Made by a program: the position numbers and the translations under genes. From Chloroflexota bacterium (GTDB lineage: Bacteria > Chloroflexota > Limnocylindria > Limnocylindrales > CSP1-4): 64,000 nt of DNA. The DNA is taken from assembly GCA_005883615.1 (NCBI GenBank), contig VBEC01000020.1, positions 1-64,000 of the forward strand. The letters are read 5' to 3'. The notes beneath the pieces are model-generated. The model had not been told where the DNA came from and ran no database searches. It worked only from the letters and a program-made list of their open reading frames with translations. Below are positions 53,438-60,961 of this stretch, piece after piece (positions within the stretch are counted from its first letter, which is position 1; every line of letters begins with the position of its first letter).

Positions 53438-54019
53438 TCAGACGCCCGCCGGTTCCAGGCTGACGGGAGCGCCCATCAGCGACGCAGCCTCGGGCCGCAG
53501 CACGACGCTGTCCGCCGTCGTGAGGATGGCCCGGGCGGCCTCCGGGGTGTCCACGAAGCCGTAGGCGAGGATCGGACGCGGCAGGGCGGCCAGCTCGGCC
53601 GGATGGAGATGCGCCAGCACCAGCCCCGGCGAAATGGCCGTTCCGACGCCCGGCCGACGAGGATGGCCGTCGAGCGCCCGATTGAGTCCGGTCGAATCGA
53701 ATGCCAGGACCTGGAGCAGGCCCAGTCCTCCAAGCTCAGCGACCAGGGCCGCGAGCTGGGGACGCCGGGTCAGGACGACGGCGATCCCCAGCCGCGCGAC
53801 GACGAAGTCCACCGCCGCCGCGTCGGTACCCAGGCCGGTGACCGTGTCGATGTCGAGGGCAAGCTCGGGTCCCGTGACGTTCGCCCGATGGATGAGTGTC
53901 GGCAGATCCGTGTCTCGCAGGAGGACCCCCGCATCCAGTCCCGCGGGCGCCTCCCAATAGAGCCGGCCTCCTTCCGCGGCATAGATCTTGGGCAGGTGGA
54001 GGCCTCGTCCGTTATGCAA
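53438..54019 (-). CDS. GlpP-family antiterminator-like protein, second (divergent) copy
   Basis: Encodes 193 residues from a TTG at 54019 that overlaps the end of the first glpP by 8 bp. The TIM-barrel-like pattern of GlpP is recognisable: ALDIDTVTGLGTDAAAVDFV, ARLGIAVVLTRRPQLAAL, VLAFDSTGLNRAL, GVGTAISPGLVLAHLHP and ILAYGFVDTPEAARAIL. The AIQR-type RNA/ligand segment and the final TTS motif of GlpP are replaced, so it may sense a different ligand or form a heteromer with the first copy. It ends 32 bp before the glpF promoter. Confidence 0.72.
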   Translation of the reverse strand: MHNGRGLHLPKIYAAEGGRLYWEAPAGLDAGVLLRDTDLPTLIHRANVTGPELALDIDTVTGLGTDAAAVDFVVARLGIAVVLTRRPQLAALVAELGGLGLLQVLAFDSTGLNRALDGHPRRPGVGTAISPGLVLAHLHPAELAALPRPILAYGFVDTPEAARAILTTADSVVLRPEAASLMGAPVSLEPAGV

Positions 54020-54569
54020 GGTCGAGGTCCCACAGCGGCTGCCAGCTCGTGGTGACTCCCACGGCGCCGGCCGCGATGACCGCACGCGCTTCCGCCTCGG
54101 TCCTCACGAACCCGCCGGCCAGCATCGGAACACCGAGCGTCGGAATGAGGTGAACGACGTTTGGCAGGATCACCCCGGGCAGCACCTCGAGGATGTCCGG
54201 TGCCGAACGCGACATCGCCGAGACGGCGGCGTGCAGGTGACTCCTGCGCACGAGCAGCAGGCGCTGGATGGCGGTCACGCCTTCGTTTCGGATGGCCGGC
54301 ATCAGCTGGCCGTGAGAGCTGATGATGGCGTCGACGCCAGACTTGGCGAGCCAAGCAACGCCGGAGCGATCCGCCCGGATCCCGGCGAGCAGGTCGAGGT
54401 GGGCGGCGACGAGCTTCCCCGCAGCGTGGACACGGCGCGCAATCGGGCCGATCTCGAAGCCGTTGCCCCTCAGGATGAACAGGATCTGCGCCCGCGACGC
54501 GATCGCCTCGTCCAGCTGCTCGTCGTGGGTGATCGCGGCACAGCACGGCGAGTGGCCGAGGCGGGCCAG
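54012..54569 (-). CDS. glpP: Glycerol-3-phosphate-responsive antiterminator (GlpP), start uncertain
   Basis: The minus-strand frame reads HSPCCAAITHDEQLDEAIAS, ILFILRGNGFEIGPIARRV, KLVAAHLDLLAGI, GVDAIISSHGQLMPAIRNEG, TAIQRLLLVRRS, APDILEVLPGVILPNVVHL, LGVPMLAGGFVRTEAEARAV and AVGVTTSWQPLW, a complete GlpP pattern. Bacillus GlpP binds glycerol-3-phosphate and the glp leader RNA and prevents termination. No ATG, GTG or TTG exists in frame before the conserved part; the coordinate given uses a CTG at 54569 (185 residues, normal length). A non-standard start or a sequencing frameshift is possible. An internal ATG at 54302 would remove half the protein. Confidence 0.8.
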   Translation of the reverse strand: MARLGHSPCCAAITHDEQLDEAIASRAQILFILRGNGFEIGPIARRVHAAGKLVAAHLDLLAGIRADRSGVAWLAKSGVDAIISSHGQLMPAIRNEGVTAIQRLLLVRRSHLHAAVSAMSRSAPDILEVLPGVILPNVVHLIPTLGVPMLAGGFVRTEAEARAVIAAGAVGVTTSWQPLWDLDLA

Positions 54570-54810
54570 AAACTGCCCGGCATCAGGTGGTGAATAGGAC
54601 GTGGCGATCTCGAGCCCCCTGCGTGTCGTCCCGAAGGCTCCCGCGCGTCGATAGTAGTTTCTCTGGGCGGTCCCGGCACGGCCTCCGTGCTGAGACGCAT
54701 TCGATAGAACTCGGCCGAATCCGGGCAGGCGGACGTGCTGAATGGGGCGCGAAGCTCTGCCACAGGGCCGTGGGCCCGCCTGTCAGCCTGGCTTAGGGGA
54801 GATCTCGAAC

Positions 54811-55155
54811 ATGGACGACACACGAGCGATGGATCCGGACGATCGCCGACCGGCGGACGAGCCGGCCGCGGACGAGCCGACCGCGGACGAGCCGGCCGCG
54901 GACGAGCCGGCCGCCTGGGACCGGCACGAGATGGAAACTGACGACGCCGGCGAACTGCAGGAACGCGACGTTGAGCCCCTCAACCCGAAGTGGAACAAGG
55001 GCCAGATGGCCGAGGAGCGGGAGGATGGCACCCGCAGCCCGCTGGCAACCGACACGGAGCTGACGCAGCCCTCCGGCGGCCTCTCCGGACACGGGTCGAA
55101 CCCGGGCGGAGGCGAGCGCTGGGCCGAGCGGGATCGCGAGGGCGACAGGGGCTGA
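54811..55155 (+). CDS. Small acidic hydrophilic protein, unknown function
   Basis: Encodes 114 residues starting from the ATG at 54811, with GGGGAG upstream. The sequence is highly charged, with an ADEPA-type tandem repeat in residues 15-36 and a Gly/Glu/Arg-rich tail (GSNPGGGERWAERDREG). No signal peptide, membrane segment or domain is recognised; it is probably disordered. It runs divergently from glpP and convergently with modB. The coding call rests on its start signal and composition, so it is moderate at best. The roughly 240 bp before it hold no recognised feature. Confidence 0.5.
   Translation: MDDTRAMDPDDRRPADEPAADEPTADEPAADEPAAWDRHEMETDDAGELQERDVEPLNPKWNKGQMAEEREDGTRSPLATDTELTQPSGGLSGHGSNPGGGERWAERDREGDRG
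54850..54912 (+). repeat. 15-bp tandem repeat coding for ADEPA units
   Basis: GCGGACGAGCCGGCC recurs four times head to tail with one or two base changes, inside the small acidic protein gene. Confidence 0.75.
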
Positions 55156-55197
55156 CAGCTCATGCAAACGAGCGGTCTCCGCACGACGGCGTGAGCT

Positions 55198-56010
55198 TTA
55201 GCCGAGCCCCCTGAGGTCAAGCGCCCGTCGCCAATGGAGGGCGCGCACCGCGATCAGAACGCCAAAGGCCGCGGTGATCAGGATCGCGGCGACCGCGATC
55301 GCCCGATCGAGGTCGGCGCCCTGGAACTCGGAGTACACGAGCAGCGGCAGCGTCTGGGTCTGGCCCGGGACGTTGCCCGCGAACATGATCGTCGCGCCAA
55401 ACTCCCCCAGTGAGCGCGCCCAGCTCATGACCAGGCCGGCGGCGAGGACCGGAGCTGCGAGAGGCATGGTGATCGAGCGAAAGACGTTTAGCTCGGTCGC
55501 GCCGTCCGCGCGCGCCGCATCCTCCAGATCGGGCTCGACACCGGCGATGCCCGTCCGAGCGGAACGGATGAACAAGGGCGCCGAAACGAACGTTTGAGCG
55601 AGTACGACGGCGGCCGTCGTGAAGGGGATCTCGAGCCCCAGCGTGTCGAGCGGAGGGCCCAGCAGCCCACGCCGCCCGAAGACAAGCAGGAGCGCCAGCC
55701 CGGCGACCGACGGCGGAAGTACGATCGGCAGGTCGACGATCGTTTCGAGCAGCAGCGAGCCTCGGAACCGAGCGTGCGCCAGCACGACCGCGATCGGCAG
55801 ACCGATCGCCACCGTCAGCAGCAGGCTTGCGGCTGTCGTGGCCAGGCTCAGCTGGAGCGCATCGAGCACGACGGCAGCGCTCAGCCCAGTGCCGAGCGCG
55901 CCGCCCAGCGCCGCTCGGGCGATGAGCACCGCGACCGGCAGGCCAAGAAAAAGCGCGAGGAGGCCCGCCAGCCCCCGCAAGGCGAGCCGGCCGGAGGACC
56001 GCCTCATCAC
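55198..56010 (-). CDS. modB: Molybdate ABC transporter permease ModB
   Basis: Encodes 270 residues starting from a GTG at 56010 that overlaps the modA stop (GTGA); an ATG follows at once. Six membrane helices and the permease loop EDAARADGATELNVFRSITM (EAA motif) are present, plus the ModB-typical LPPSVAGLALLLVFGRRGLLG and SLGEFGATIMFAGNVPGQTQT. It forms the channel for molybdate or tungstate import. The ATPase ModC is not encoded in the window. Confidence 0.92.
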   Translation of the reverse strand: MMRRSSGRLALRGLAGLLALFLGLPVAVLIARAALGGALGTGLSAAVVLDALQLSLATTAASLLLTVAIGLPIAVVLAHARFRGSLLLETIVDLPIVLPPSVAGLALLLVFGRRGLLGPPLDTLGLEIPFTTAAVVLAQTFVSAPLFIRSARTGIAGVEPDLEDAARADGATELNVFRSITMPLAAPVLAAGLVMSWARSLGEFGATIMFAGNVPGQTQTLPLLVYSEFQGADLDRAIAVAAILITAAFGVLIAVRALHWRRALDLRGLG

Positions 56011-56807
56011 GGTGCCGAGAAGCCGAACGACGCCAGGACCGCCTGCCCGGATGGGCCCCGCAACCAGCGCAGGAACGCCCGGGCGGCTTCCCCGTTTTTC
56101 GAAGCCCTGACTACGACTCCCCCATAGGTAGCTGGCACGTTGGCCGCCTCGGGGACATCGATCGTGGCCACCGTCGCCGCCGTGTTCGCATCGGTCGTAT
56201 AGACGATTGCTGCATCGCCTTCACCAAGGGCGATCTTCGAAACGACCGATGCGACGTTGTCCTCCCGGGACGTCACATTCGCCTGGTAGCGCTTCACGAA
56301 GTCGAGCGGATAGCCCGCCTGGGTGGCGAGGTTGATGACGAGGCGCGCGGCATAGGTGCTGATGGGAACCGAGTCGCCCGCACCGATGATCTTGACGCCG
56401 CGCCTGGCCAGGTCTGCGGGTGTCAGGATCCCCGCGGGGTTCCCGATGGGGACGATCACCGCCAGGCGGTTGACCGCGAACCTCACGACGTCCCCGTCCG
56501 CGAGGCCCTTATCGATGAGCTCCTGCGGATTCGTCGTATCGGCCGACAGAAAGACGTCGGCTGGGGCGCCTTGCTCGATCTTCGTTTCGAGGGCTGCCGA
56601 AGAATCGGTGGAGATCACGAGTGTCACGCCCGGATTGGACGACGCCCAGGCAGTGCTGACCGCGCTCAACGCGCCCTTCAGTGATGCCGCTCCGTAGATC
56701 GTCAGACCGCTCGGCGCACCGCTCGTCGAGCAGGCTTCGACCGCCACTGCGAGCGTCAAACCGATCGCAAGGCCACACGCCAGGCCGATCGCGGGCCGCC
56801 GGCTCAC
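56007..56807 (-). CDS. modA: Molybdate-binding lipoprotein ModA
   Basis: Encodes 266 residues from a GTG overlapping the regulator stop. A lipoprotein-type signal (LAVAVEACSTSG) precedes the ModA fold: LTIYGAASLKGALSAV, VISTDSSAALETKIEQGAPADVFLSAD, FAVNRLAVIVP, IGAGDSVPISTYA, EDNVASVVSKIALGEGDAAIVY and a C-terminal SGQAVLASFGF. It binds molybdate or tungstate outside the membrane and delivers it to ModB. Confidence 0.92.
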   Translation of the reverse strand: MSRRPAIGLACGLAIGLTLAVAVEACSTSGAPSGLTIYGAASLKGALSAVSTAWASSNPGVTLVISTDSSAALETKIEQGAPADVFLSADTTNPQELIDKGLADGDVVRFAVNRLAVIVPIGNPAGILTPADLARRGVKIIGAGDSVPISTYAARLVINLATQAGYPLDFVKRYQANVTSREDNVASVVSKIALGEGDAAIVYTTDANTAATVATIDVPEAANVPATYGGVVVRASKNGEAARAFLRWLRGPSGQAVLASFGFSAP

Positions 56808-57244
56808 GAATCAGCCGCTCTCGACGACGGAACCTCCACGATCACGTTGGTGGCCTTGACGACGCAGATCGCCTCGTCTCCGACCCGGAGGCCCAGATCG
56901 TCCACAGCTTCAGCCGTCATGAGGCTCACCAGTCGGTGGGGACCGGCCAGGACCTCGACAACGGCCGCGACCCGATCCTTCTCGATCCGGGTCACGATCC
57001 CCTCGAAGCGGTTTCGCGCAGACTGGGCAACGATCGGACGGTCCGCCGCGGAGCGCCTCCGCTCGTCGATGATGCGAGCGATCTCGTCGATTGCCACGAG
57101 GCGCTGACCGCCCTGCGAGCGGGTGAGGGTGAGCCGACCCTCCTGCTCCCAGCGACGCACTGTCTCGACCGAGACGCCCAGCATCTCGGCCGCCTGGCCG
57201 ACCCGCATCTCGCGACCCGGCGGCGGCTCCGGATTCCTCGCCAT
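56804..57244 (-). CDS. MerR-type HTH plus TOBE (Mop) molybdate-responsive regulator
   Basis: Encodes 146 residues starting from the ATG at 57244. Residues 12-65 form a MerR/excisionase-like helix-turn-helix (VGQAAEMLGVSVETVRRWEQ, LVAIDEIARII). Residues about 75-140 are a TOBE/Mop oxyanion-binding domain (RNRFEGIVTRIEKDRVAAVV, LVSLMTAEAVDDLGL, GDEAICVVKATNVIVEV). It probably senses molybdate and controls the modAB genes it overlaps (GTGA). This is a compact alternative to ModE. Confidence 0.88.
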   Translation of the reverse strand: MARNPEPPPGREMRVGQAAEMLGVSVETVRRWEQEGRLTLTRSQGGQRLVAIDEIARIIDERRRSAADRPIVAQSARNRFEGIVTRIEKDRVAAVVEVLAGPHRLVSLMTAEAVDDLGLRVGDEAICVVKATNVIVEVPSSRAADS

Positions 57245-57318
57245 ACAGAGGTATTGTCCGGCCATGCGACCGCCATGTCCAGAGGTTATCGGGCGCTGCC
57301 GGGAGAGAGCGCCACGAT

Positions 57319-57356
57319 CGCTGATGCCCCGGGACGGCGTGTCCGGGGCATCAGCG
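57319..57356 (-). terminator. 14-bp hairpin between the GerMN lipoprotein gene and the mod operon
   Basis: CGCTGATGCCCCGG / CCGGGGCATCAGCG, a perfect 14-bp stem with a 10-nt loop, 19 bp after the lipoprotein stop. No T-run, but stem strength and place suggest a terminator. Confidence 0.6.
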
Positions 57357-57375
57357 CTCAGGAAAGCGAGGGACG

Positions 57376-58323
57376 TCAGCCGGCGGGCGTCAGCGTCACC
57401 TGATAGATGCGCACGTCCTCCACCGAGCCGTCCTTGGCCGACAGGTTGTAGGCCTTGATCAGGCCCGGCTGCTCCCGCGTCACGTGGTAGGGCACCGTGA
57501 TGTCGAACGTCCCCCAGCAGCCGGAACCGCACGTTGCGTGGACCTGCTGCCGAGCCAGAACGCTTCCGCTGGCCGTGTCGATCTCGACGAGGAACTCTGC
57601 CTCGAAGACGTTCGAGCTCCCGGTGATGCGCAAGGGGCTGGCCACCGCGGAGCCCCAGGCCGGACGGTCGACGAGAATGGCAGGGCTGAACGATCGGTAG
57701 TCGTCGCGCGTGATGGGCTGGTCGAATGCGGGCTGGGCATCCAGTCGGAGGGCCACCCGATCGACGTTCGAGAACTGCGTCAGCGTATACGTGAGCTGGG
57801 CAAGCCGGCCGAACATGGAGCTCGACCCACCGCCCGATCCGAACTCCTTCGACAGGTCGACCGTTGCGGTTCCGTTGGCAATGGAAATCCCGAGGAGGAG
57901 GACGTTTTCCGGAATCTCCGTCGTGAAAGGGCCACCCGAAGCCTCGGCGCTCGTCGGCCCCGCGAGGAGCTGGTTCAGGGCTGCTCGCGCGACTCCGACA
58001 GTCCTGGGGACCTCGCGATGGACCGCCCCCAGCTTGCCGTCCATGAAGAAATACACGGTGAGGCTCGAGATTCCGCCGCCCGCGCTCGGCGAGGCGCCGG
58101 GCAATGCGGTATCCGCCGGAGAGGCCGCGGAGTCTGGTGACGACGCTGTCGCAGGCGGCGATGCGGACGGCGACTCCGAGGCGGACGAAGCGGGCGACGC
58201 AGACTCGTCGCCGGGCGACTGGGGGGCAAGTGTCCCGGCGTTGCCGATGGCGCCGCTGCAAGCAGCGACGAGGAGAATGGCGAACAGTGGGCCACTAGGA
58301 CCGGAGATCGAGCTGAGCCTCAT
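57376..58323 (-). CDS. GerMN/Gmad2-domain lipoprotein (LpqB-like partner of a two-component system)
   Basis: Encodes 315 residues from an ATG overlapping the kinase stop (ATGA). A lipobox (LLVAACSG) is followed by a Ser/Ala/Pro linker to about residue 80, a GerMN domain (LTVYFFMDGKLGAVHREVPR, ARAALNQLLAGPTS, TVDLSKEF), and a Gmad2 Ig-like domain (PLRITGSSNVFEAEFLVEI, WGTFDITVPY). In actinobacteria the GerMN lipoprotein LpqB is encoded after mtrA-mtrB and adjusts the kinase; the same order is seen here. A cell-envelope sensing role is therefore likely. Confidence 0.88.
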   Translation of the reverse strand: MRLSSISGPSGPLFAILLVAACSGAIGNAGTLAPQSPGDESASPASSASESPSASPPATASSPDSAASPADTALPGASPSAGGGISSLTVYFFMDGKLGAVHREVPRTVGVARAALNQLLAGPTSAEASGGPFTTEIPENVLLLGISIANGTATVDLSKEFGSGGGSSSMFGRLAQLTYTLTQFSNVDRVALRLDAQPAFDQPITRDDYRSFSPAILVDRPAWGSAVASPLRITGSSNVFEAEFLVEIDTASGSVLARQQVHATCGSGCWGTFDITVPYHVTREQPGLIKAYNLSAKDGSVEDVRIYQVTLTPAG

Positions 58324-59807
58324 GGCGATGACTCCGTGCGGGCATCCGACACCTCCGGAGGCTGGCCCTCGACGGTCACGGTCCAGTCGCCCAGCGGTAA
58401 CGAACGTGTCACAGGAACGCGCAGCTCGAAGCGCATTCCTCCAGCTGGCCGGAGCATTGTCGTCAACGTGCCGCCCAGCAGCCGGGCGTTTTCCCAGGCG
58501 ATAGCGAGGCCGAGACCGCTCCCGCCGCGGTGACGCGAGGGGTCCGCCTTGTGGAAGCGCTCGAACAGGAGCGGCAGCTCCGCTGGCGGCACGCCCGGGC
58601 CGCCGTCCAGGACGGCGGCCACGAGCTCCTCGTGACCGTCGGCACCGGCTTCGACCCCGGCCACGACCTCGATCCTGCGGCCTTCGCCGTGTACCCGGGC
58701 ATTGTCCAGGAGGTTGGCGAGCACCCGCTCGAGGCGTCGTCGATCGGCGACGATTGTCGAAGGATCGCCGGGCATGGACACCAGGGCCTCCGGAGCGCGG
58801 GCCGCGACGACCGCCCGGATGAACACCTCCATGTCGAATTCGGTTGGCTGCAACCCCTCGGCGGCAGCGTCGAAGCGCGAAATCTCCATGAGGTCGTCGA
58901 CGAGTGCGCGTAGCCGGCCGATGTCGAGCACCAGCAGTTCCCCAACGCGGCGACCCGGGGCCGGCAGCGCGTCCAGATGCCCGCGCAGGAGCGAGGCCTC
59001 GTTGATGAGCGCCGTCAGCGGTGTCCTCAGCTCGTGCGACACGTCGGCCACGAAGCGCCGTTCGCGAGCACCGGCCGCCTGCAGTTCGGCCACCTTGTCC
59101 TGCAGGGATGCAGCCATCTCGTTGAACGAGGCGGCCCACCGGCCGAATTCGTCACCTGACGCCACCGCCAGCCGGGCCGACAGGTCGCCCCCGGCGATGC
59201 GCTGCGCAGCGGCACCTGCTCGGGCGACGGGTTCGAGCAGGCGTCGAGCAACGGCTCGACCCGCGAGTGCCGCGAGGACCACGAGGATCAATCCTCCAAC
59301 GGCCAGGGCCTGCGCGAGGCGGTCGATCGCGCCCTCCACTTCGGTGGAATCGAACAGGAAGTAGAAGCCGGGGCCGGAAGGCGGTAGGCGGGCACCGGTG
59401 ACGAGCAGCGGCTTCCCATCGACGACGAGGCGCTGGTAGCCGATGCTCCCCCCATCCACGATTGCTCGAAGCTCCGGCGACGTGCTCCTGAAGGCGTTGA
59501 GGGCGTCGAGGTCCGAGTTGAACGGGTCGCCATCGCCGAAGTCCACGACCGCGCCGTTCACGCCGCGCAGGGCGAATGCGTCGATGAGCCGCGTCCTGAT
59601 TAGGTCGGCTTTGGTCGGCCGGGCAGGCAGCCGCTCGGCCGCCAGTACTGCGACGTTGAAGTTGGTCACGTCGCGCGCCGATTGCAACTGCTGGCCGCGT
59701 AGCGAGGTCGACACATAGAGGTACGAGGCGAGCCCGAGGACCAGCGACGTCAGCGCGACGAGTCCGATGATCGTGACCGCGATCCGGCCCCGCACGCCGC
59801 GCAGCAT
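58320..59807 (-). CDS. Sensor histidine kinase (MtrB/EnvZ-like layout)
   Basis: Encodes 495 residues; its ATG shares one base with the regulator stop (TGATG). TM1 (residues about 9-32) and TM2 (about 168-186) bracket an extracytoplasmic sensor of 135 residues. A HAMP domain (EPVARAGAAAQRIAGGDLSA) and dimerisation domain with phospho-His258 in FVADVSHELRTPL follow. The ATPase domain has ANLLDNARVHGEG (N box), DGGPGVPP (G1), FERFHK and GGSGLGLAI (G2). It phosphorylates the regulator encoded just upstream. Confidence 0.93.
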   Translation of the reverse strand: MLRGVRGRIAVTIIGLVALTSLVLGLASYLYVSTSLRGQQLQSARDVTNFNVAVLAAERLPARPTKADLIRTRLIDAFALRGVNGAVVDFGDGDPFNSDLDALNAFRSTSPELRAIVDGGSIGYQRLVVDGKPLLVTGARLPPSGPGFYFLFDSTEVEGAIDRLAQALAVGGLILVVLAALAGRAVARRLLEPVARAGAAAQRIAGGDLSARLAVASGDEFGRWAASFNEMAASLQDKVAELQAAGARERRFVADVSHELRTPLTALINEASLLRGHLDALPAPGRRVGELLVLDIGRLRALVDDLMEISRFDAAAEGLQPTEFDMEVFIRAVVAARAPEALVSMPGDPSTIVADRRRLERVLANLLDNARVHGEGRRIEVVAGVEAGADGHEELVAAVLDGGPGVPPAELPLLFERFHKADPSRHRGGSGLGLAIAWENARLLGGTLTTMLRPAGGMRFELRVPVTRSLPLGDWTVTVEGQPPEVSDARTESSP

Positions 59808-60496
59808 CAGGATCCCGGGCCTGGTCGGATGGCCTTGTAGCCGGCGCGGCGCACCGTCAGGATGAGACGGGGATCCGCCGGATCGTCCTCGATCTTCGCG
59901 CGCAGCCGCTGGATGGCGACGTCGACGAGACGCGAATCGCCGAGATAGTCGTAGCCCCAGACGCGGTCCAGGAGCACGTCGCGGGTCAGGACCTGTCCGG
60001 GGCGGCGGACGAGCTCGACCAGCAGCCGGAACTCCGTGTGGCTGAGGCCAATCTCGCGACCGTCGCGCCGAACTGCGTGTCCGGCCTCGTCGATCTCGAG
60101 CGGGCCCATCTGAATGACGGGGGTCGCTGGGACAGCGGTCCGCCGCAGCGCCGCACGGAGGCGGGCCAGCAGCTCGGGCAGCTCGAACGGCTTGCGGACG
60201 TAGTCGTCGGCTCCGGCCTCGAGGCCAGCCACGACGTCGAGCGTGTCTGTTCGAGCAGTCAGCATCACGATCGGCACGGCCGACTCGGCTCGGATCGTGC
60301 GGGCGACGGTCAGTCCGTCGAGGACCGGCAGCATGACATCGAGCACGACCGCGTCGGGCGACTCGGCCCGGAATCGCTCCAGGCCCGCTCGGCCGTCCCC
60401 GGCGGTGACGATCTCGTAGCCGGCAGCCGACAGGCCCAATGACGTGACCTCCCGTATCGACGGGTCGTCCTCGATGAGCAGGATGCGCGATGCCAT
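59807..60496 (-). CDS. OmpR/PhoB-family response regulator (MtrA-like)
   Basis: Encodes 229 residues. Receiver domain: ILLIEDDPSI, phosphoacceptor D53 in VVLDVMLPVLDG, VMLTART and DDYVRKPFELPELLAR. The winged-helix effector has LSHTEFRLLVELVRRPGQVL, RDVLLDRVWGYDYLGDSRLV and RAKIEDDPADPRLILTVRRAGYK. CAGAAT lies 6 nt before the ATG, a leaderless-like start. First gene of a regulator-kinase-GerMN lipoprotein operon. Confidence 0.94.
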   Translation of the reverse strand: MASRILLIEDDPSIREVTSLGLSAAGYEIVTAGDGRAGLERFRAESPDAVVLDVMLPVLDGLTVARTIRAESAVPIVMLTARTDTLDVVAGLEAGADDYVRKPFELPELLARLRAALRRTAVPATPVIQMGPLEIDEAGHAVRRDGREIGLSHTEFRLLVELVRRPGQVLTRDVLLDRVWGYDYLGDSRLVDVAIQRLRAKIEDDPADPRLILTVRRAGYKAIRPGPGS

Positions 60497-60662
60497 CGAT
60501 TGATTCTGCGGGAAGCGGACGCCGCCGCGCGCCCTGAGGAAGCCTCGAGATCCACGCGAGGAATGGCGACTGCAGCCTCCCTGCGAGCCGATCGGGCGGT
60601 TCGAAAGGCTCAGGAAATGTCCCTGGCACGAGCATCGACGGGCCTATGAAAGGAGGCTTTCG

Positions 60663-60737
60663 ATGATTCTCCTGCTGATCGTTGTCGTTCTTCTGCTCCT
60701 CCTTCTCGGCCTGTGGGGTTACAACCGGGGCCGCTGA
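60663..60737 (+). CDS. 24-residue hydrophobic membrane peptide
   Basis: ATG at 60663 is preceded by AAAGGAGG at an ideal distance. The whole product is one membrane helix rich in Leu/Val (MILLLIVVVLLLLLLGLWGY) closed by NRGR. Nineteen bp after the stop begins a perfect 11-bp hairpin. Strong ribosome binding site, single transmembrane helix with a positive end, and a terminator-like hairpin together argue for a real small protein. It runs divergently from the MtrA-like regulator. Function unknown; it recalls DUF3309-like mini-proteins, but is shorter. Confidence 0.65.
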   Translation: MILLLIVVVLLLLLLGLWGYNRGR

Positions 60738-60755
60738 CGGAGGTGAGGATCTCCC

Positions 60756-60780
60756 GGACCGGCCTCTCGGAGGCCGGTCC
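60756..60780 (+). terminator. 11-bp perfect hairpin after the 24-residue peptide gene
   Basis: GGACCGGCCTC-TCG-GAGGCCGGTCC. No T-run follows. The stretch from here to the glycosyltransferase end at 60962 shows no further recognised feature. Confidence 0.55.
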
Positions 60781-60961
60781 GACCATGTCCGGCGAACACG
60801 CATGTAGCCGCGCCAGATTGAGGACGAGGATGGGGTCACCCTCGCTCGCCGGTTCCTTCGGGCGCTAGCCGCGAGACCGCAAGCGGGTCGAGGCGGCTCA
60901 GGGCAAGCCCGCCTCCGAGGAGGCTGCCTGACCGACTCCCCGGCAGTCAGTCGGCGGAGAT

